A stretch of DNA of 50,452 nt, taken from contig JANBPT010000251.1 in assembly GCA_027575765.1 (NCBI GenBank), positions 1 through 50,452 of the forward strand, read 5' to 3'. Shown piece by piece: positions 12,346-21,654 of the stretch (positions within the stretch are counted from its first letter, which is position 1; each line of letters opens with the position of its first letter). The DNA is from Tieghemiomyces parasiticus. Lineage: Eukaryota; Kickxellomycota; Dimargaritomycetes; Dimargaritales; Dimargaritaceae. Below the pieces are notes generated by a model, which worked only from the letters and a program-made list of their open reading frames with translations, ran no database searches and was not told where the DNA came from. Both the position numbers and the translations under genes were made by a program.

Positions 12346-14646
12346 ATGTACAAACCCGTCCTTCCTGCTTCGCTCGGCGCTCGTTTTTCACTGGGGAACC
12401 GTGCCAGCCGCGGGTTAGTGTCTTCCGCCGCGCTCCACCGCCCGATTCGGATTGCGGCGTTTACCCCCCGGCCGACCTTTCCGTCGCTCCCCGTTACCGC
12501 CACCTTCCGTCGTTCGTACACTACCACCAGCCCCAACCACCCTGCCACGTCGGCCAGTGATGATGCCACCTGCCCCCCGCCGCCTGTCGCAGTCGCCGCC
12601 CCGGCGCCCCATACGGCGCCTAACCTGGCCCCTCTCCTCCTCGCGGCCGCCATCGCCGGTGGATACTTTCTCCTGAACGACGGCACGTCCAACCCTCGCG
12701 TGGTGTACAATGACGCTGAAGGCTCCCGTTCCGACCCTGTGGCGCTGGCCAGCGCCTACCACCACGCCTTGGGCGGCCCAGGTTCCCTGACCGATCCGAC
12801 TGCTCTCTTCACCCTTCCTTCAGTCGAGACCCTCCTGCAGTTGGATCCGCAGATCGCCATGGACACCAAGTCCACCTCGGAGCTCCTGGTGTCGATGCTT
12901 GTGTACCAGACCTGTGCCCTAGACTCTCTCACCAATCACGCCGCTGACCTGCTCCACTTACTGGACCGGGCGCATCTCTCGCCCGCCGCTTACTGGTTCA
13001 TCCGCCGCACTTTCTTCGCCCACTTTTGCGGCGGCGAAACCCACGAAGAGGTTGTGGATACCATGCAGCGCCTGCGCCACTCCTCGGTTGGTGCCATGCT
13101 CGACCTGGCGATCGAGGTGGACCTGGATGAGTCGGGTAACCAGAGTGACGAGCGCGAGGCCCGCCGGGCTTGGAACCAGCGCGCCGATACCACCGCAGAG
13201 CTATTCCAGAAATGCATCTCAACCTGCGGGGCCCACCCGGGAAGTTTCGCCGCAGTTAAGATAACGGGTATCTCCACCCCGCAACTCCTGCAGCGCCTGT
13301 CAAGCCTTAAGTATGGTCTACGTCAGCTGTTTGCAGAAGCGGACCGCGATGGCGACGGCCGCTTAACCTTCGAGGAGTTCCACGGCGTGTTGCGCCGGTT
13401 GCCCGGCTTTAACCAGCAGGATGAGAGGGCCGGCAACGCCCTGACCTCCGAACTGTGGAAGGCCGCGGCTCAGGCGAACGGGGGTACGCTAACGCACCTA
13501 GACTGGGTCGACTTTGACCGCACTGTATCCATCAGCCACCCGCCTGCCCGCGCTCTGTTCACTACAAGCCAGGCCGGTCCCCGCCTGACCTACCGCGCGG
13601 GACCTTACATGTACCAGTCCCTGGACGAGGACGACCTGGCCGATTACGATGCTACATTGCGGCGCGCCATGGCCCTAGGTGCCCTGGCCGATAAGCACTA
13701 CGTTCGACTGGCTATCGACGCTGAACAGACCTACTTCCAACCGGCAATCGACCAGGTCACCTTCGACATGAGCCGCCGGTACAACCGCCTCGACGACACG
13801 CGCGGCCCGCTGATATTCAACACCTACCAGATGTACCTTAAGGACGGACTCCCGCGGCTGCGTGATGACTATGAGCGATCCCGCCGGGATGGCTACCGCT
13901 ACGGCGTGAAGTTGGTTCGCGGAGCCTACATGGTCAACGAGCGCAAGCGCGCCCAGGCCTTGGGTCTCCCGGACCCGATTAGTGAGAGCCTGGAGGCCAC
14001 TCACGCCAGCTTCAATGGTGGTGTGCGCTTCCTGGTGGACGAGATTCATCGCCTGCGCACGGCGGCCGCCAACGCTAAGAGTCCCGATACCGTCGAGCTA
14101 CCACCGGCTCTCCTGGTGGCCTCCCACAACCAGGACTCGGTCAAGCTGGCGTGTGCCCTCATGGCGCGGTATCAGATCCCGGCCGACGCGGGCGCCGTCA
14201 TGTTTGGTCAGCTCATGGGAATGCAGGACTCGCTCACCTACTCACTGGGCAACCAGGGGTACCGCGTATACAAGTACATTCCGTACGGCCCCGTCCACGA
14301 GGTCATGCCCTACCTCATTCGCCGTGCCCAGGAGAATTCGTCGCTCATGGGCGGTGTCCATATCGAGCGCCAGCAGCTGTGGTCAGAACTCCGCAACCGG
14401 ATCGCCAACAAGTTGCCCGTGGCTCGGTCCCTCGAGCGGGCTACCGGGCCTTCGTCCCACTCGGAACGTAATGGCGGTGTTGCTACCGAGACTGCAAACA
14501 CCATGGCCGCTGCTACTACAACCAGCGAGGGCGGCGTTTCGAATGTCCACCCGGGCGCGATGGCCTACAGTCTGGCTGACCAGCTGGCGGTGGTTTCGTC
14601 GTCCTCCGATCAAGTTTCGACTGCAGCCGCCGAGCAGCGGCAGTAA
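12346..14646 (+). CDS. PUT1: Mitochondrial proline dehydrogenase with an inserted EF-hand
   Basis: FAD-dependent oxidation of L-proline to pyrroline-5-carboxylate, the first step of proline catabolism, on the matrix side of the inner mitochondrial membrane. The uninterrupted 766-aa frame begins with a typical presequence: Arg/Ser-rich, no acidic residues in the first 60, with RRSYTTT near residue 60. The catalytic barrel is recognisable from about residue 460 on: DAEQTYFQPAID, NTYQMYLK, KLVRGAYM, ASHNQDSVKL, FGQLMGMQD, YKYIPYGPVHEVMPYL and the substrate-binding RRAQEN. Residues 333-344 form a canonical calcium-binding EF-hand loop (DRDGDGRLTFEE, ligands at positions 1, 3, 5, 9 and 12). A degenerate second loop follows at about 375-395. 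Yeast Put1 is 476 aa and lacks this insert. The last ~80 residues are Ser/Thr/Ala-rich and probably disordered. The start is supported by the presequence; the next in-frame Met would remove it. Confidence 0.95.
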   Translation: MYKPVLPASLGARFSLGNRASRGLVSSAALHRPIRIAAFTPRPTFPSLPVTATFRRSYTTTSPNHPATSASDDATCPPPPVAVAAPAPHTAPNLAPLLLAAAIAGGYFLLNDGTSNPRVVYNDAEGSRSDPVALASAYHHALGGPGSLTDPTALFTLPSVETLLQLDPQIAMDTKSTSELLVSMLVYQTCALDSLTNHAADLLHLLDRAHLSPAAYWFIRRTFFAHFCGGETHEEVVDTMQRLRHSSVGAMLDLAIEVDLDESGNQSDEREARRAWNQRADTTAELFQKCISTCGAHPGSFAAVKITGISTPQLLQRLSSLKYGLRQLFAEADRDGDGRLTFEEFHGVLRRLPGFNQQDERAGNALTSELWKAAAQANGGTLTHLDWVDFDRTVSISHPPARALFTTSQAGPRLTYRAGPYMYQSLDEDDLADYDATLRRAMALGALADKHYVRLAIDAEQTYFQPAIDQVTFDMSRRYNRLDDTRGPLIFNTYQMYLKDGLPRLRDDYERSRRDGYRYGVKLVRGAYMVNERKRAQALGLPDPISESLEATHASFNGGVRFLVDEIHRLRTAAANAKSPDTVELPPALLVASHNQDSVKLACALMARYQIPADAGAVMFGQLMGMQDSLTYSLGNQGYRVYKYIPYGPVHEVMPYLIRRAQENSSLMGGVHIERQQLWSELRNRIANKLPVARSLERATGPSSHSERNGGVATETANTMAAATTTSEGGVSNVHPGAMAYSLADQLAVVSSSSDQVSTAAAEQRQ

Positions 14647-14853
14647 AGGGAGGCGATCCACTTTGCCTTTCCATACTACTGCTTACCCTATCCTGTTTAC
14701 CTTCTGGCACCTGCTTTCCTTTTGCTCCATATCGTGTGGCCCGCCAATACCCTTATATATAACTCTCGGCCGCACGATTCCCCCCCCCTCATGTCTATTT
14801 TTCATGTTTGATTACGCACTCACTTCGTATTGTAAAACCCGGCTGTAGGTACC

Positions 14854-14859
14854 AATAAA
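14854..14859 (+). terminator. Polyadenylation signal of proline dehydrogenase
   Basis: AATAAA 208 nt after the TAA stop, in AT-richer sequence. It suits a 3' UTR of about 220 nt. Confidence 0.5.
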
Positions 14860-16080
14860 CAATCTCATTACGCAATATATTTACTTTCCTATTTCGATAA
14901 AGATGGTGAGAAATTACCATTCGTAAAACTATAAACCGTTTAACCCCCCTTACATTGATGGTTGTTCTCAATAGTACGATGTTATTTTGGATATCAGGCC
15001 AAAATGCGATACCGGATTTGGAATACGTGAGAGGTCCGTCGGACCCGAAACTGCAGGTTCCAGCTCAAAATATGGCTGATCCCGCTGAGTACGTCCTTTT
15101 CGAAACGGTGGCTATTTATAGAAAAGAATTTCAATGAAGACGCCACAAACGGTAGCATTGTTCCATATACATTTTTTTCAACTCTGTAGCTTTGTCCATC
15201 ACCTTCAATATTTCTTTCCGTTTTTTCCGTGGTGTCCGTAAAGGGCTGTGGGGGGGGGAGTTTGAGGGTGAAAAGGCCAGAGACCTCTCGCTTACTTAAA
15301 CGCGCACTCTCCGCTCCCTCTGTACAGCTATGGTTCTATATATTTAGGCCGAACAGCTCCAAGGCCGTAAAATCGAGGATGGCAAATTACCTGGCACCAT
15401 GACACACTGACTATTGAACCATTCCGCTCAAGGCAATGTCACACAGCTGAGCTCGCAACCCCTAGTTTCATTGGACAACAATGTCAACGTGAGCCACATA
15501 ATAATAAAATAATCGTTAGCCCACGCTGTCGTAGGGTGAACTACCCTAGAGGAAACGTAGTGGCTAATTAGCCCAAAAGGCAGGGAAAAGACTAAGTAAA
15601 GTACGGAACGAATTCGAAATAGATGATTGAACAATATGGGGTGGGTCTTGACTATCGTTTATTATGGGTCGTGCTGACTGCCTTTTATAATGAAAGATGG
15701 CCCGCCTCTTTCATTAGGGCTGCCGTACAGGTCAGGCAGACCTTCAAATGATAGGGCGCATTTGGGGTTGGTACCAAGTCAAAGAGAGGTAAATACGCAA
15801 CTAGGGGAAAAGGTAGCAAGGGGATATTCTAATAGGTGAGGAGGAGGAGGGGGCGTACTAGTGATAAAAGAGTCGCTAGTGTGGGGTCACAACTGATCGG
15901 ATCAGTGGTTTGGCGTACCACACACGCTACTCTTCATTCGACTTCCCGACCGCCCCCCTTGGATAGACACCTGCCATAACTCTGAGCAGACTCGTCGTAT
16001 ATCCATGTAAGGTCTCTGGTAGAATGTCTGACTGGGAAAGTTAAAATGAGAAGGCCTACGTAGCAGGGTTAAGAGACAGT
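14860..16080. other. Intergenic, no supported gene
   Basis: AT-richer spacer downstream of proline dehydrogenase. The open frames are short and lack domains. One 68-codon minus-strand frame (15428-15634) looks hydrophobic but begins at TTG, not ATG. Confidence 0.5.
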
Positions 16081-16086
16081 TTTATT
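16081..16086 (-). terminator. Polyadenylation signal of the small secreted peptide gene
   Basis: AATAAA on the minus strand (TTTATT on the + strand), 14 nt after the stop codon of the spliced model and 174 nt after the stop of the unspliced model. Confidence 0.45.
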
Positions 16087-16099
16087 GGGATTCAAATGG

Positions 16100-16433
16100 C
16101 TATACTTCCGTACCACCGTATAGTCTCCCTGAATCGAAGAAGAAGCCCTCCGCCGCTCTAACCCGACACTTGCTGGGCGCACCTTATGTCCTTAGCCGGT
16201 TGAGTCAGTGACATGTTTTCCTATTTGGGACACAGACTCCTGCGGCACACTACGCCAGTCTACTTTTTATGTGGCCGTCTGAGAAACCTTTCAACGAGAG
16301 CCTTGGTGTCCTTACTGATTGGAGTCGACACTATCTTGGGCATGGGATCTACGAAGGCATGGACGGCAGTGTGACTGGCGGCCATGAAAACGACCAGAGT
16401 GATGGCGAGGCCGAGGGAAGCAGTGCACTTCAT
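16100..16433 (-). CDS. Small secreted peptide with signal sequence (48 or 57 aa)
   Basis: Too short for most gene finders. From ATG at 16433 the frame reads MKCTASLGLAITLVVFMAAS and then HTAVHA|FVDP. That is a Lys at position 2, a hydrophobic core of about 14 residues and an Ala-X-Ala-type cleavage site near residue 26. Unspliced, it ends at 16260 (57 aa) with FLRRPHKK. A donor (A|GTAAGG, intron from 16315) and an acceptor after CTTCTTCTTCGATTCAG (exon from 16128) give an in-phase 187-nt intron. This yields a 48-aa product ending RRLYGGTEV, with the stop at 16100-16102 and AATAAA just beyond. I prefer the spliced model: complement(16100..16128, 16316..16433). A TATA box (TATATAAG, 16588-16595) and a C/T-rich leader precede the ATG. 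There is no family resemblance I recognise and no CAAX end. It could be an effector, a peptide signal or a wall peptide; the function is unknown. Confidence 0.55.
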
Positions 16434-18791
16434 GGTGGGGTGAATGAGTGGGGTGGGGATGAGAATAAGGGAGAGGAATTACAATGGACAAAGATGGATG
16501 CCAGTGCGTTTGACAGATAGACAGAGAGTCACGGAGAGAAGTGGGGGTTGATGATTTGTAAAGTAAAAACACCAGGCCATGCCCGATCTTATATATACGG
16601 AGTAGGCGCTGTATGGGTGGACGGAGTGCGGAAAGGGGATGGGGCCTCTACATTAGCTGCAGCATAAAGAGTGGTTAGGTTGGCAGTCGGTGGCCACGGG
16701 GATGGCCACATTGGCGTTGTTCAACAGCCTGTGTGGACATGGTGTGGATATTAAATCTAGGGGTTGGCCCGATGGAAGCACGGATGACTGGGACGAGAAA
16801 ACAAAGGGATCAGGCGGGATCCTCCGTTGTGCTCGGCATTGGCACGTCCAGAGTTTCTTGGTGCAAACCTTAGGGTTATTCGTCGATTGTGGGCGTAATT
16901 ATACACTGTATAGCACCAGTACAATCTCTGTGAGTAAATAAAAGGATCGAGCAAAGGGCTAGGCGGGAAAGGGTAGGGAATGGTCATAAAGACCAGGGAG
17001 GAAGGATGAGCTGGTGGTGGTGTAAACGCAATGGCAAGACATCGGCTAGCCGTCACGGCTGGTGGAATCGACTACAATCTAACGGCTGCTGTTTATCAGC
17101 GCTGCGCAGAGGAATGTGTAAAGGAATAGATGGGTTGTACTTTGTTTTCGAACGGCCGTCGCCCTCGTACTGCAAGATAACCGCAGATAGCATTGCTGAC
17201 ATTGCCTGCGATGGAAGCGGTAGCCAGAGTACTGTGCGAAGCGGTGAGACAAGCTGCGTCGAACATTTAATATTGCTTTCAGCGTCGACAGCATGACCTT
17301 TTCTTCACCAGGTTCCTGCCTTTAGGTTGTTGGGCACCTCTAAAGCCTCGGTTGGCTTTAAGCCGGTGTCACACCTTCCCTACCTAAAGACACCGGTACT
17401 CCCTCGCTACACTAAAACTTTAATCTACCAAGCAATGGCATGTCCATTGTACTTATAAACGGGTGGGCCAAATCAGCGGGATAACTTTAGCGATGGGTCA
17501 TCCAAGTCCGCCTCGTTTAGTTGACACCAGCCTCCGCCGATGAGGCTGCTCGGCTAAGCTTTCGGCCCGTGAGGTATATAGAGGCCAGCGACGGTGGGAC
17601 TAGGGATGTGAAAGGGCAGAATGAGGAATGACAAGGGGTGTTGTGGAGTAATAGATAAGTATCAATAACTTGGCAGGTTGGTCTTTGTTAGAGGAGTTAC
17701 ACGGCTGATTCTTTCATTTATTAAAGAGCTACTGTTGGGCCATGGTATTAATTATGTCGAAATTGGCCGCTTAAGTTGTGCGAAATTGACGATTGTCAAA
17801 ATACTGATGGGTCCAGATCAGAGAGCCGGGTGTATCGTTGATTGTGGTGGCCGTAAAAGGGGGTATGGGAGTCGACGATGGAATGACGAAGCAGAGTATG
17901 TATTGAGGTGAAGAAGTAATGTGGTGTTAATGGGGAAAGCTCCACCACTTCCGTACCCGCGACGCCCACTCCTCCACCGACGGCCCAGTAGTGAACCAAG
18001 GATCTGCAACCACCTGCGCGAGTATAGGGAAGGCTCTCGCCCTTGACCATTTAAACTCTTGCTCTTCCCTCCCATACGGATTTGTTACAGCACTTATAAT
18101 CTCCTGGGTCGATATTCATCTTCTTGTTGCTCCACCTTCACATCATGCTCTGTTTTCCACCCGTCATATTCACATAAAAACACCCATATTCAACACAGTA
18201 AAGGGTCCACTCGGAGGTGGCGAGCGTTACACACTGTCCAGCATTACATAGTGTAAGTGACAAAAAACCGAGACCGAGTTCATCAAGGCGGGCCCGGTGG
18301 TTCATGAAGCCAGCTCCGGCTGCGAGGATTCGTGGTTTCGGAAGTAGTTCTGGGAGGCCAAAGGTTTCATGAGTACGTGGGTTAGTAGTATGAGTTCAAG
18401 AGGAGTTGCATGGAAGAATCATGCAAGTCGGGCAGTCGGTTGCAAAGTGGCCGGTTGGTGACGGAGCTACTTTGGACGGTGTAGGCATGCATTAGCCTAG
18501 TGTGGTTTATAAGCACCACACTCTCCCCGGTCACACGCGTCGTCAGTGTAACTTTTAACGAACTCATCTGACAACAATCAACCCGGCCTCTTATACATAT
18601 CATTGTATATTTAAGTTTGCAAAAAAAGGGGGAAAGGATGCGGAAACACAACATGGTAGAATTAAGAGGATGCCTGAAATGAAAGAAAAGACGAGGGGTA
18701 CCTATGACGAAATTCGGGCACAAGCTAGAGCCACCAGCGAGGATCCGTCTGGTAAAGAATATTGGCAGGAAAAAGAACCTGCACACTTGGC
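16434..18791. other. Promoter of the secreted peptide gene, then spacer
   Basis: 16434-16600 is the C/T-rich (minus-strand) leader and promoter of the small peptide gene. The rest contains short open frames on both strands. The best is an 84-aa minus-strand ATG frame at 17799-18050 containing YWAVGGGVGVAG, but it has no matching promoter or splice partner and is not called. 18.3-18.8 kb should include the 3' UTR of PAT1. Confidence 0.45.
16588..16595 (-). promoter_or_regulatory. TATA box of the small secreted peptide gene
   Basis: TATATAAG read on the minus strand, 155 nt before the ATG at 16433. The sequence between is C/T-rich like other leaders in this genome, which places transcription start near 16560. 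Confidence 0.5.
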
Positions 18792-20939
18792 TTACGACGA
18801 GATAAGCTGGGAGGCGTCGAGGCCTAGGGCGTGCAGGAACAGGTTGACGTTGCTGATCAGCTGGCTGGACAGGTTCCCGTTGTGACGGTGGGTGGTGGCC
18901 AGGGTGATATGCTCCATGACTTTTTCGCGCACCTCGGCCACAAGCACATGCTGCTGATCGGGCGAAGCACCCACGGCTAAGGCGGCCAGGAACTGCCACA
19001 CGTAGAGGTCTTCAAGGGCCCCTTGAAGGGCACCGTTTTCGAGGCCAGAGGCGGTAGGCGCGGCGGGGAAGAGGTTGGCAAAATAAGATTGAAGCGTTTC
19101 GAATAGTTTGGCGTACAAAAAGTCGTACGCGGCCACGTCCTCCGGGGTCGCCGGGAAGGTCGCCATTGCGGCGCCGTTACCACCGGCTAGCAGTTGCTGT
19201 TTGAGAAGTTCGCCGCGGCTCACAAAAACGGTCAGTAGGGATAGGCCGGCCTTGCTCCGGGCTACCCAGGGCACGTTACTGCGTTCCATAAACAGGTCGA
19301 GTAGGCGATTGATGACGGATAAGGGCGCGTCAGCAAGCGTAGCCAGCACGGGTGGGAGAACGGCGTTCATGAAAAGCACGTTCTCCTCGGCGATGGCCGC
19401 GCTGAGGGTCCCGCTGAGTCCGAACCCGAAGCTACTCCGGCATACGTCAAGGCTCTCAAAGTTAACCACCAAGGTGGTTACCAGGAGTAGCATCTGCTCG
19501 GATGTCAGGTAGTGGTACACGCGCGGGATCAGCTTTTTGCCCTTGGACACGGCCAGGAACCGCACAAGTGGGTGCGGGTAGGTGTCGCTGACCGCCGGGG
19601 TAACCTGCAGGCTGTCCCACAGCTGACGGCGCAGTGGGCCTTCCTTCTCTTCGGGACCGCCGGGTGGGTCGGCAGGGTCCGCGACCGGCGCGCCAAACGG
19701 GTGCGCCGCCTGGGGGAAGTGGTTCTGGGTGCGGACCAGCTGTTCCAGCTGCAGCACGCAGGCGAAGGCGGCTTCGACGCGCATGAGGGTGCTACGGCGG
19801 CTAACCTGCGGGGCGGTCGGGTCGACCGTCGGCGTGGTCGGTCCGCTCCCGGGATAGGGCTGGTGAGCGACGGCGGGCGAGGAAGCGGCCGACGCGTCGG
19901 GGGTCGAGCCGGAAGGTTTTCCGCCCATACGGATGGCACGTTTAGGGTTACGCACCGAATGGAGTGAAATGGTGCCCAGTGTACCCTCCAGCGAGAGGGC
20001 CGTGCCCTTGGGCTTCCGCTTGGCCTCGCTGACCATGCGCTGAATCTGTTGCTGCATTCGGTGCATGCCGTTATTGTGTGCGCGGTTCGACGGGAAGCCG
20101 CGCGGCGACGGGCGGCCATACCCACGGGGTCCACCCTCCGACGGGTGCAGGCCCGTTTCCCCAAAGTGCGGCGTGCCCGGGCCCGGAATGGGGTTGCGCA
20201 CCACCGTATACATCTGGCAGTAGAAATCATCGGCGTAGGGGTCATCGGTGACCAACTGCGAGATCTGGATACGCGAAATGTACTCCTTGTCCCCGCGTGT
20301 CATTAAATTATTATACTGGGCCATGGCGGCCGCCCGGCGCTCGCGGTCAGCGCGGCGCTGCTCGCGCATCTGCTGGCGCTGGCGGTCCTGTTGGGAAATC
20401 TTGGCGGACTCCAATAGGGCCTGTTCGACCTCCTCCAGGCTCAGTATCTTGCGGGGCCGGGCGTTGGGGTCAGCTCCTGATTCGCCCTGGTGCCGATTAA
20501 AGCCTGGCGGGGGTAGCCGCGGGGCGGCACCGAAGGCTGGCTCGGGGCTGCCAAAACCCGGTTGGACGCAGTCCGCGCCCGGGTGGCCGGTGAAGGTGTG
20601 ACCCGGTGGGGGTGGCGCACCCCAGGCGGGCCCGGGATTGGCATGGGGATTTCCGCTGGTCGGATAGCCACCGTGCGCCTCGCGGCCGGGGTCGAGGATG
20701 GCCCCGGCACGGTTGGTGTTGCCAGAGAAGTCAAAGTCCTTGGTGATCTGGGTGGGCTCGTCACCGAAGGTCTCGTCGTTCAAATCGTCCCCGTCGTCAT
20801 TGAGATTGTTGGCGAGATTATCGTCGGGCTGGGCTTCCACGGTTTCCAAGCGGGCATCAATGTCGTCCGCGTCCAGAGACTCCAGCCCTGGGCGGGATTC
20901 GGGGAGCCGTGCATCGAAGCCGAAGAATGAACCGCTCAT
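18792..20939 (-). CDS. PAT1: Pat1, mRNA decapping activator and P-body component
   Basis: Deadenylation-dependent decapping factor that bridges the Lsm1-7 ring, the Dhh1 helicase and the Dcp2 decapping enzyme in the cytoplasm. The 715-aa single-exon frame starts MSGSFFGFDARLP, the family's characteristic N-terminus (yeast begins MSFFGF). The N-terminal third is acidic, then rich in Pro and Gly (about residues 80-190). A long Arg/Gln-rich helix follows, leading into the conserved Pat1 core motif GDKEYISRIQISQLVTDDPY and DDFYCQMYTVVRNP. The C-terminal half is helical, as expected for the Lsm1-7/Dcp2-binding domain. Yeast Pat1 is 796 aa and human PATL1 770. The frame stays open upstream of 20939 but contains no ATG there, which fixes the start. 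It is co-oriented with SEC59 and CAX4, with a 715-bp spacer to SEC59. Confidence 0.93.
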   Translation of the reverse strand: MSGSFFGFDARLPESRPGLESLDADDIDARLETVEAQPDDNLANNLNDDGDDLNDETFGDEPTQITKDFDFSGNTNRAGAILDPGREAHGGYPTSGNPHANPGPAWGAPPPPGHTFTGHPGADCVQPGFGSPEPAFGAAPRLPPPGFNRHQGESGADPNARPRKILSLEEVEQALLESAKISQQDRQRQQMREQRRADRERRAAAMAQYNNLMTRGDKEYISRIQISQLVTDDPYADDFYCQMYTVVRNPIPGPGTPHFGETGLHPSEGGPRGYGRPSPRGFPSNRAHNNGMHRMQQQIQRMVSEAKRKPKGTALSLEGTLGTISLHSVRNPKRAIRMGGKPSGSTPDASAASSPAVAHQPYPGSGPTTPTVDPTAPQVSRRSTLMRVEAAFACVLQLEQLVRTQNHFPQAAHPFGAPVADPADPPGGPEEKEGPLRRQLWDSLQVTPAVSDTYPHPLVRFLAVSKGKKLIPRVYHYLTSEQMLLLVTTLVVNFESLDVCRSSFGFGLSGTLSAAIAEENVLFMNAVLPPVLATLADAPLSVINRLLDLFMERSNVPWVARSKAGLSLLTVFVSRGELLKQQLLAGGNGAAMATFPATPEDVAAYDFLYAKLFETLQSYFANLFPAAPTASGLENGALQGALEDLYVWQFLAALAVGASPDQQHVLVAEVREKVMEHITLATTHRHNGNLSSQLISNVNLFLHALGLDASQLISS

Positions 20940-21654
20940 GGTTGATTCGTGCGGTAGGAGTTTTGGTGATTCTGTCGACCGTAAGCTTGGCAATGGGTGG
21001 GTCAGCTGAACACGCGGTGGTTCGGTCCTTGAATCAAATTGAAGGTGAAGGCCAGTAAAAATAATGATAAATGAAAAGATGCAGACCACGCAGAATAAAG
21101 GGCGGATGACGTTCAGGAGCCCGCCGTAGATGGTTGTTACTGGACCCCCCGGCAATTGATGGGATGTGGAATCGGCGAAGGGGGGGGTAAGTGTGGGGGG
21201 ATAGGTTTATTCGTCAGATCTCTAGGGCGGGTTTCCAGCAAAGCTAGGAGATATTGGAGGGCCTGAATGGGGCGGGGTCCTAATCCAGTGAACCAGTCCG
21301 TGGGGAAAAATAGTCGTTCCGGAAGTATCGATCGGCACGGAAGGTAGACAGGGGAGGCGACTGGAAGCTGGCCACAGCCGACCGACTGATCGGGTGAAAG
21401 TGTGGCCATGCCCTTCTCCCAATTAACACAGTACGAGCAGTGGTCCCCTGACGACACGAAAGGCAGTTGGCGATGAGGCCATTCAGGTCTCCATAGGACC
21501 CCTTTGCGTCGTAGTCCGTATCACATTATAAATTCTGTAGGGCTCGAGCTATTGTCTGATGACCGAACGGCGTACATCAGGCATCGTGATTCGTAATGAA
21601 CGATAATCAAAGTGCTGCTTGATAGGGTCGTGAAAAATCTCTCTAACCTAATGT
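20940..21654. other. PAT1 promoter / SEC59 3' flank
   Basis: Spacer between two minus-strand genes. The in-frame extension upstream of PAT1 encodes a hydrophobic stretch but lacks ATG. Nothing else is supported. Confidence 0.5.

Noticed and set aside
15428..15634. 68-codon hydrophobic frame on the minus strand
   Set aside because: Starts at TTG and lacks an in-frame ATG at the hydrophobic N-terminus.
17480..17580. Possible box C/D snoRNA around CCGATGAGGCTGC
   Set aside because: Only a partial C box. No matching D box with terminal stem was found by eye.
17799..18050. 84-codon minus-strand ATG frame with YWAVGGGVGVAG
   Set aside because: The first half has some codon bias, but the second half looks like C/T-rich leader sequence. 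No family or promoter is recognisable.
20940..21155. N-terminal extension of PAT1 with a hydrophobic segment
   Set aside because: The frame is open but has no ATG. The conserved Pat1 N-terminus starts exactly at ATG 20939.
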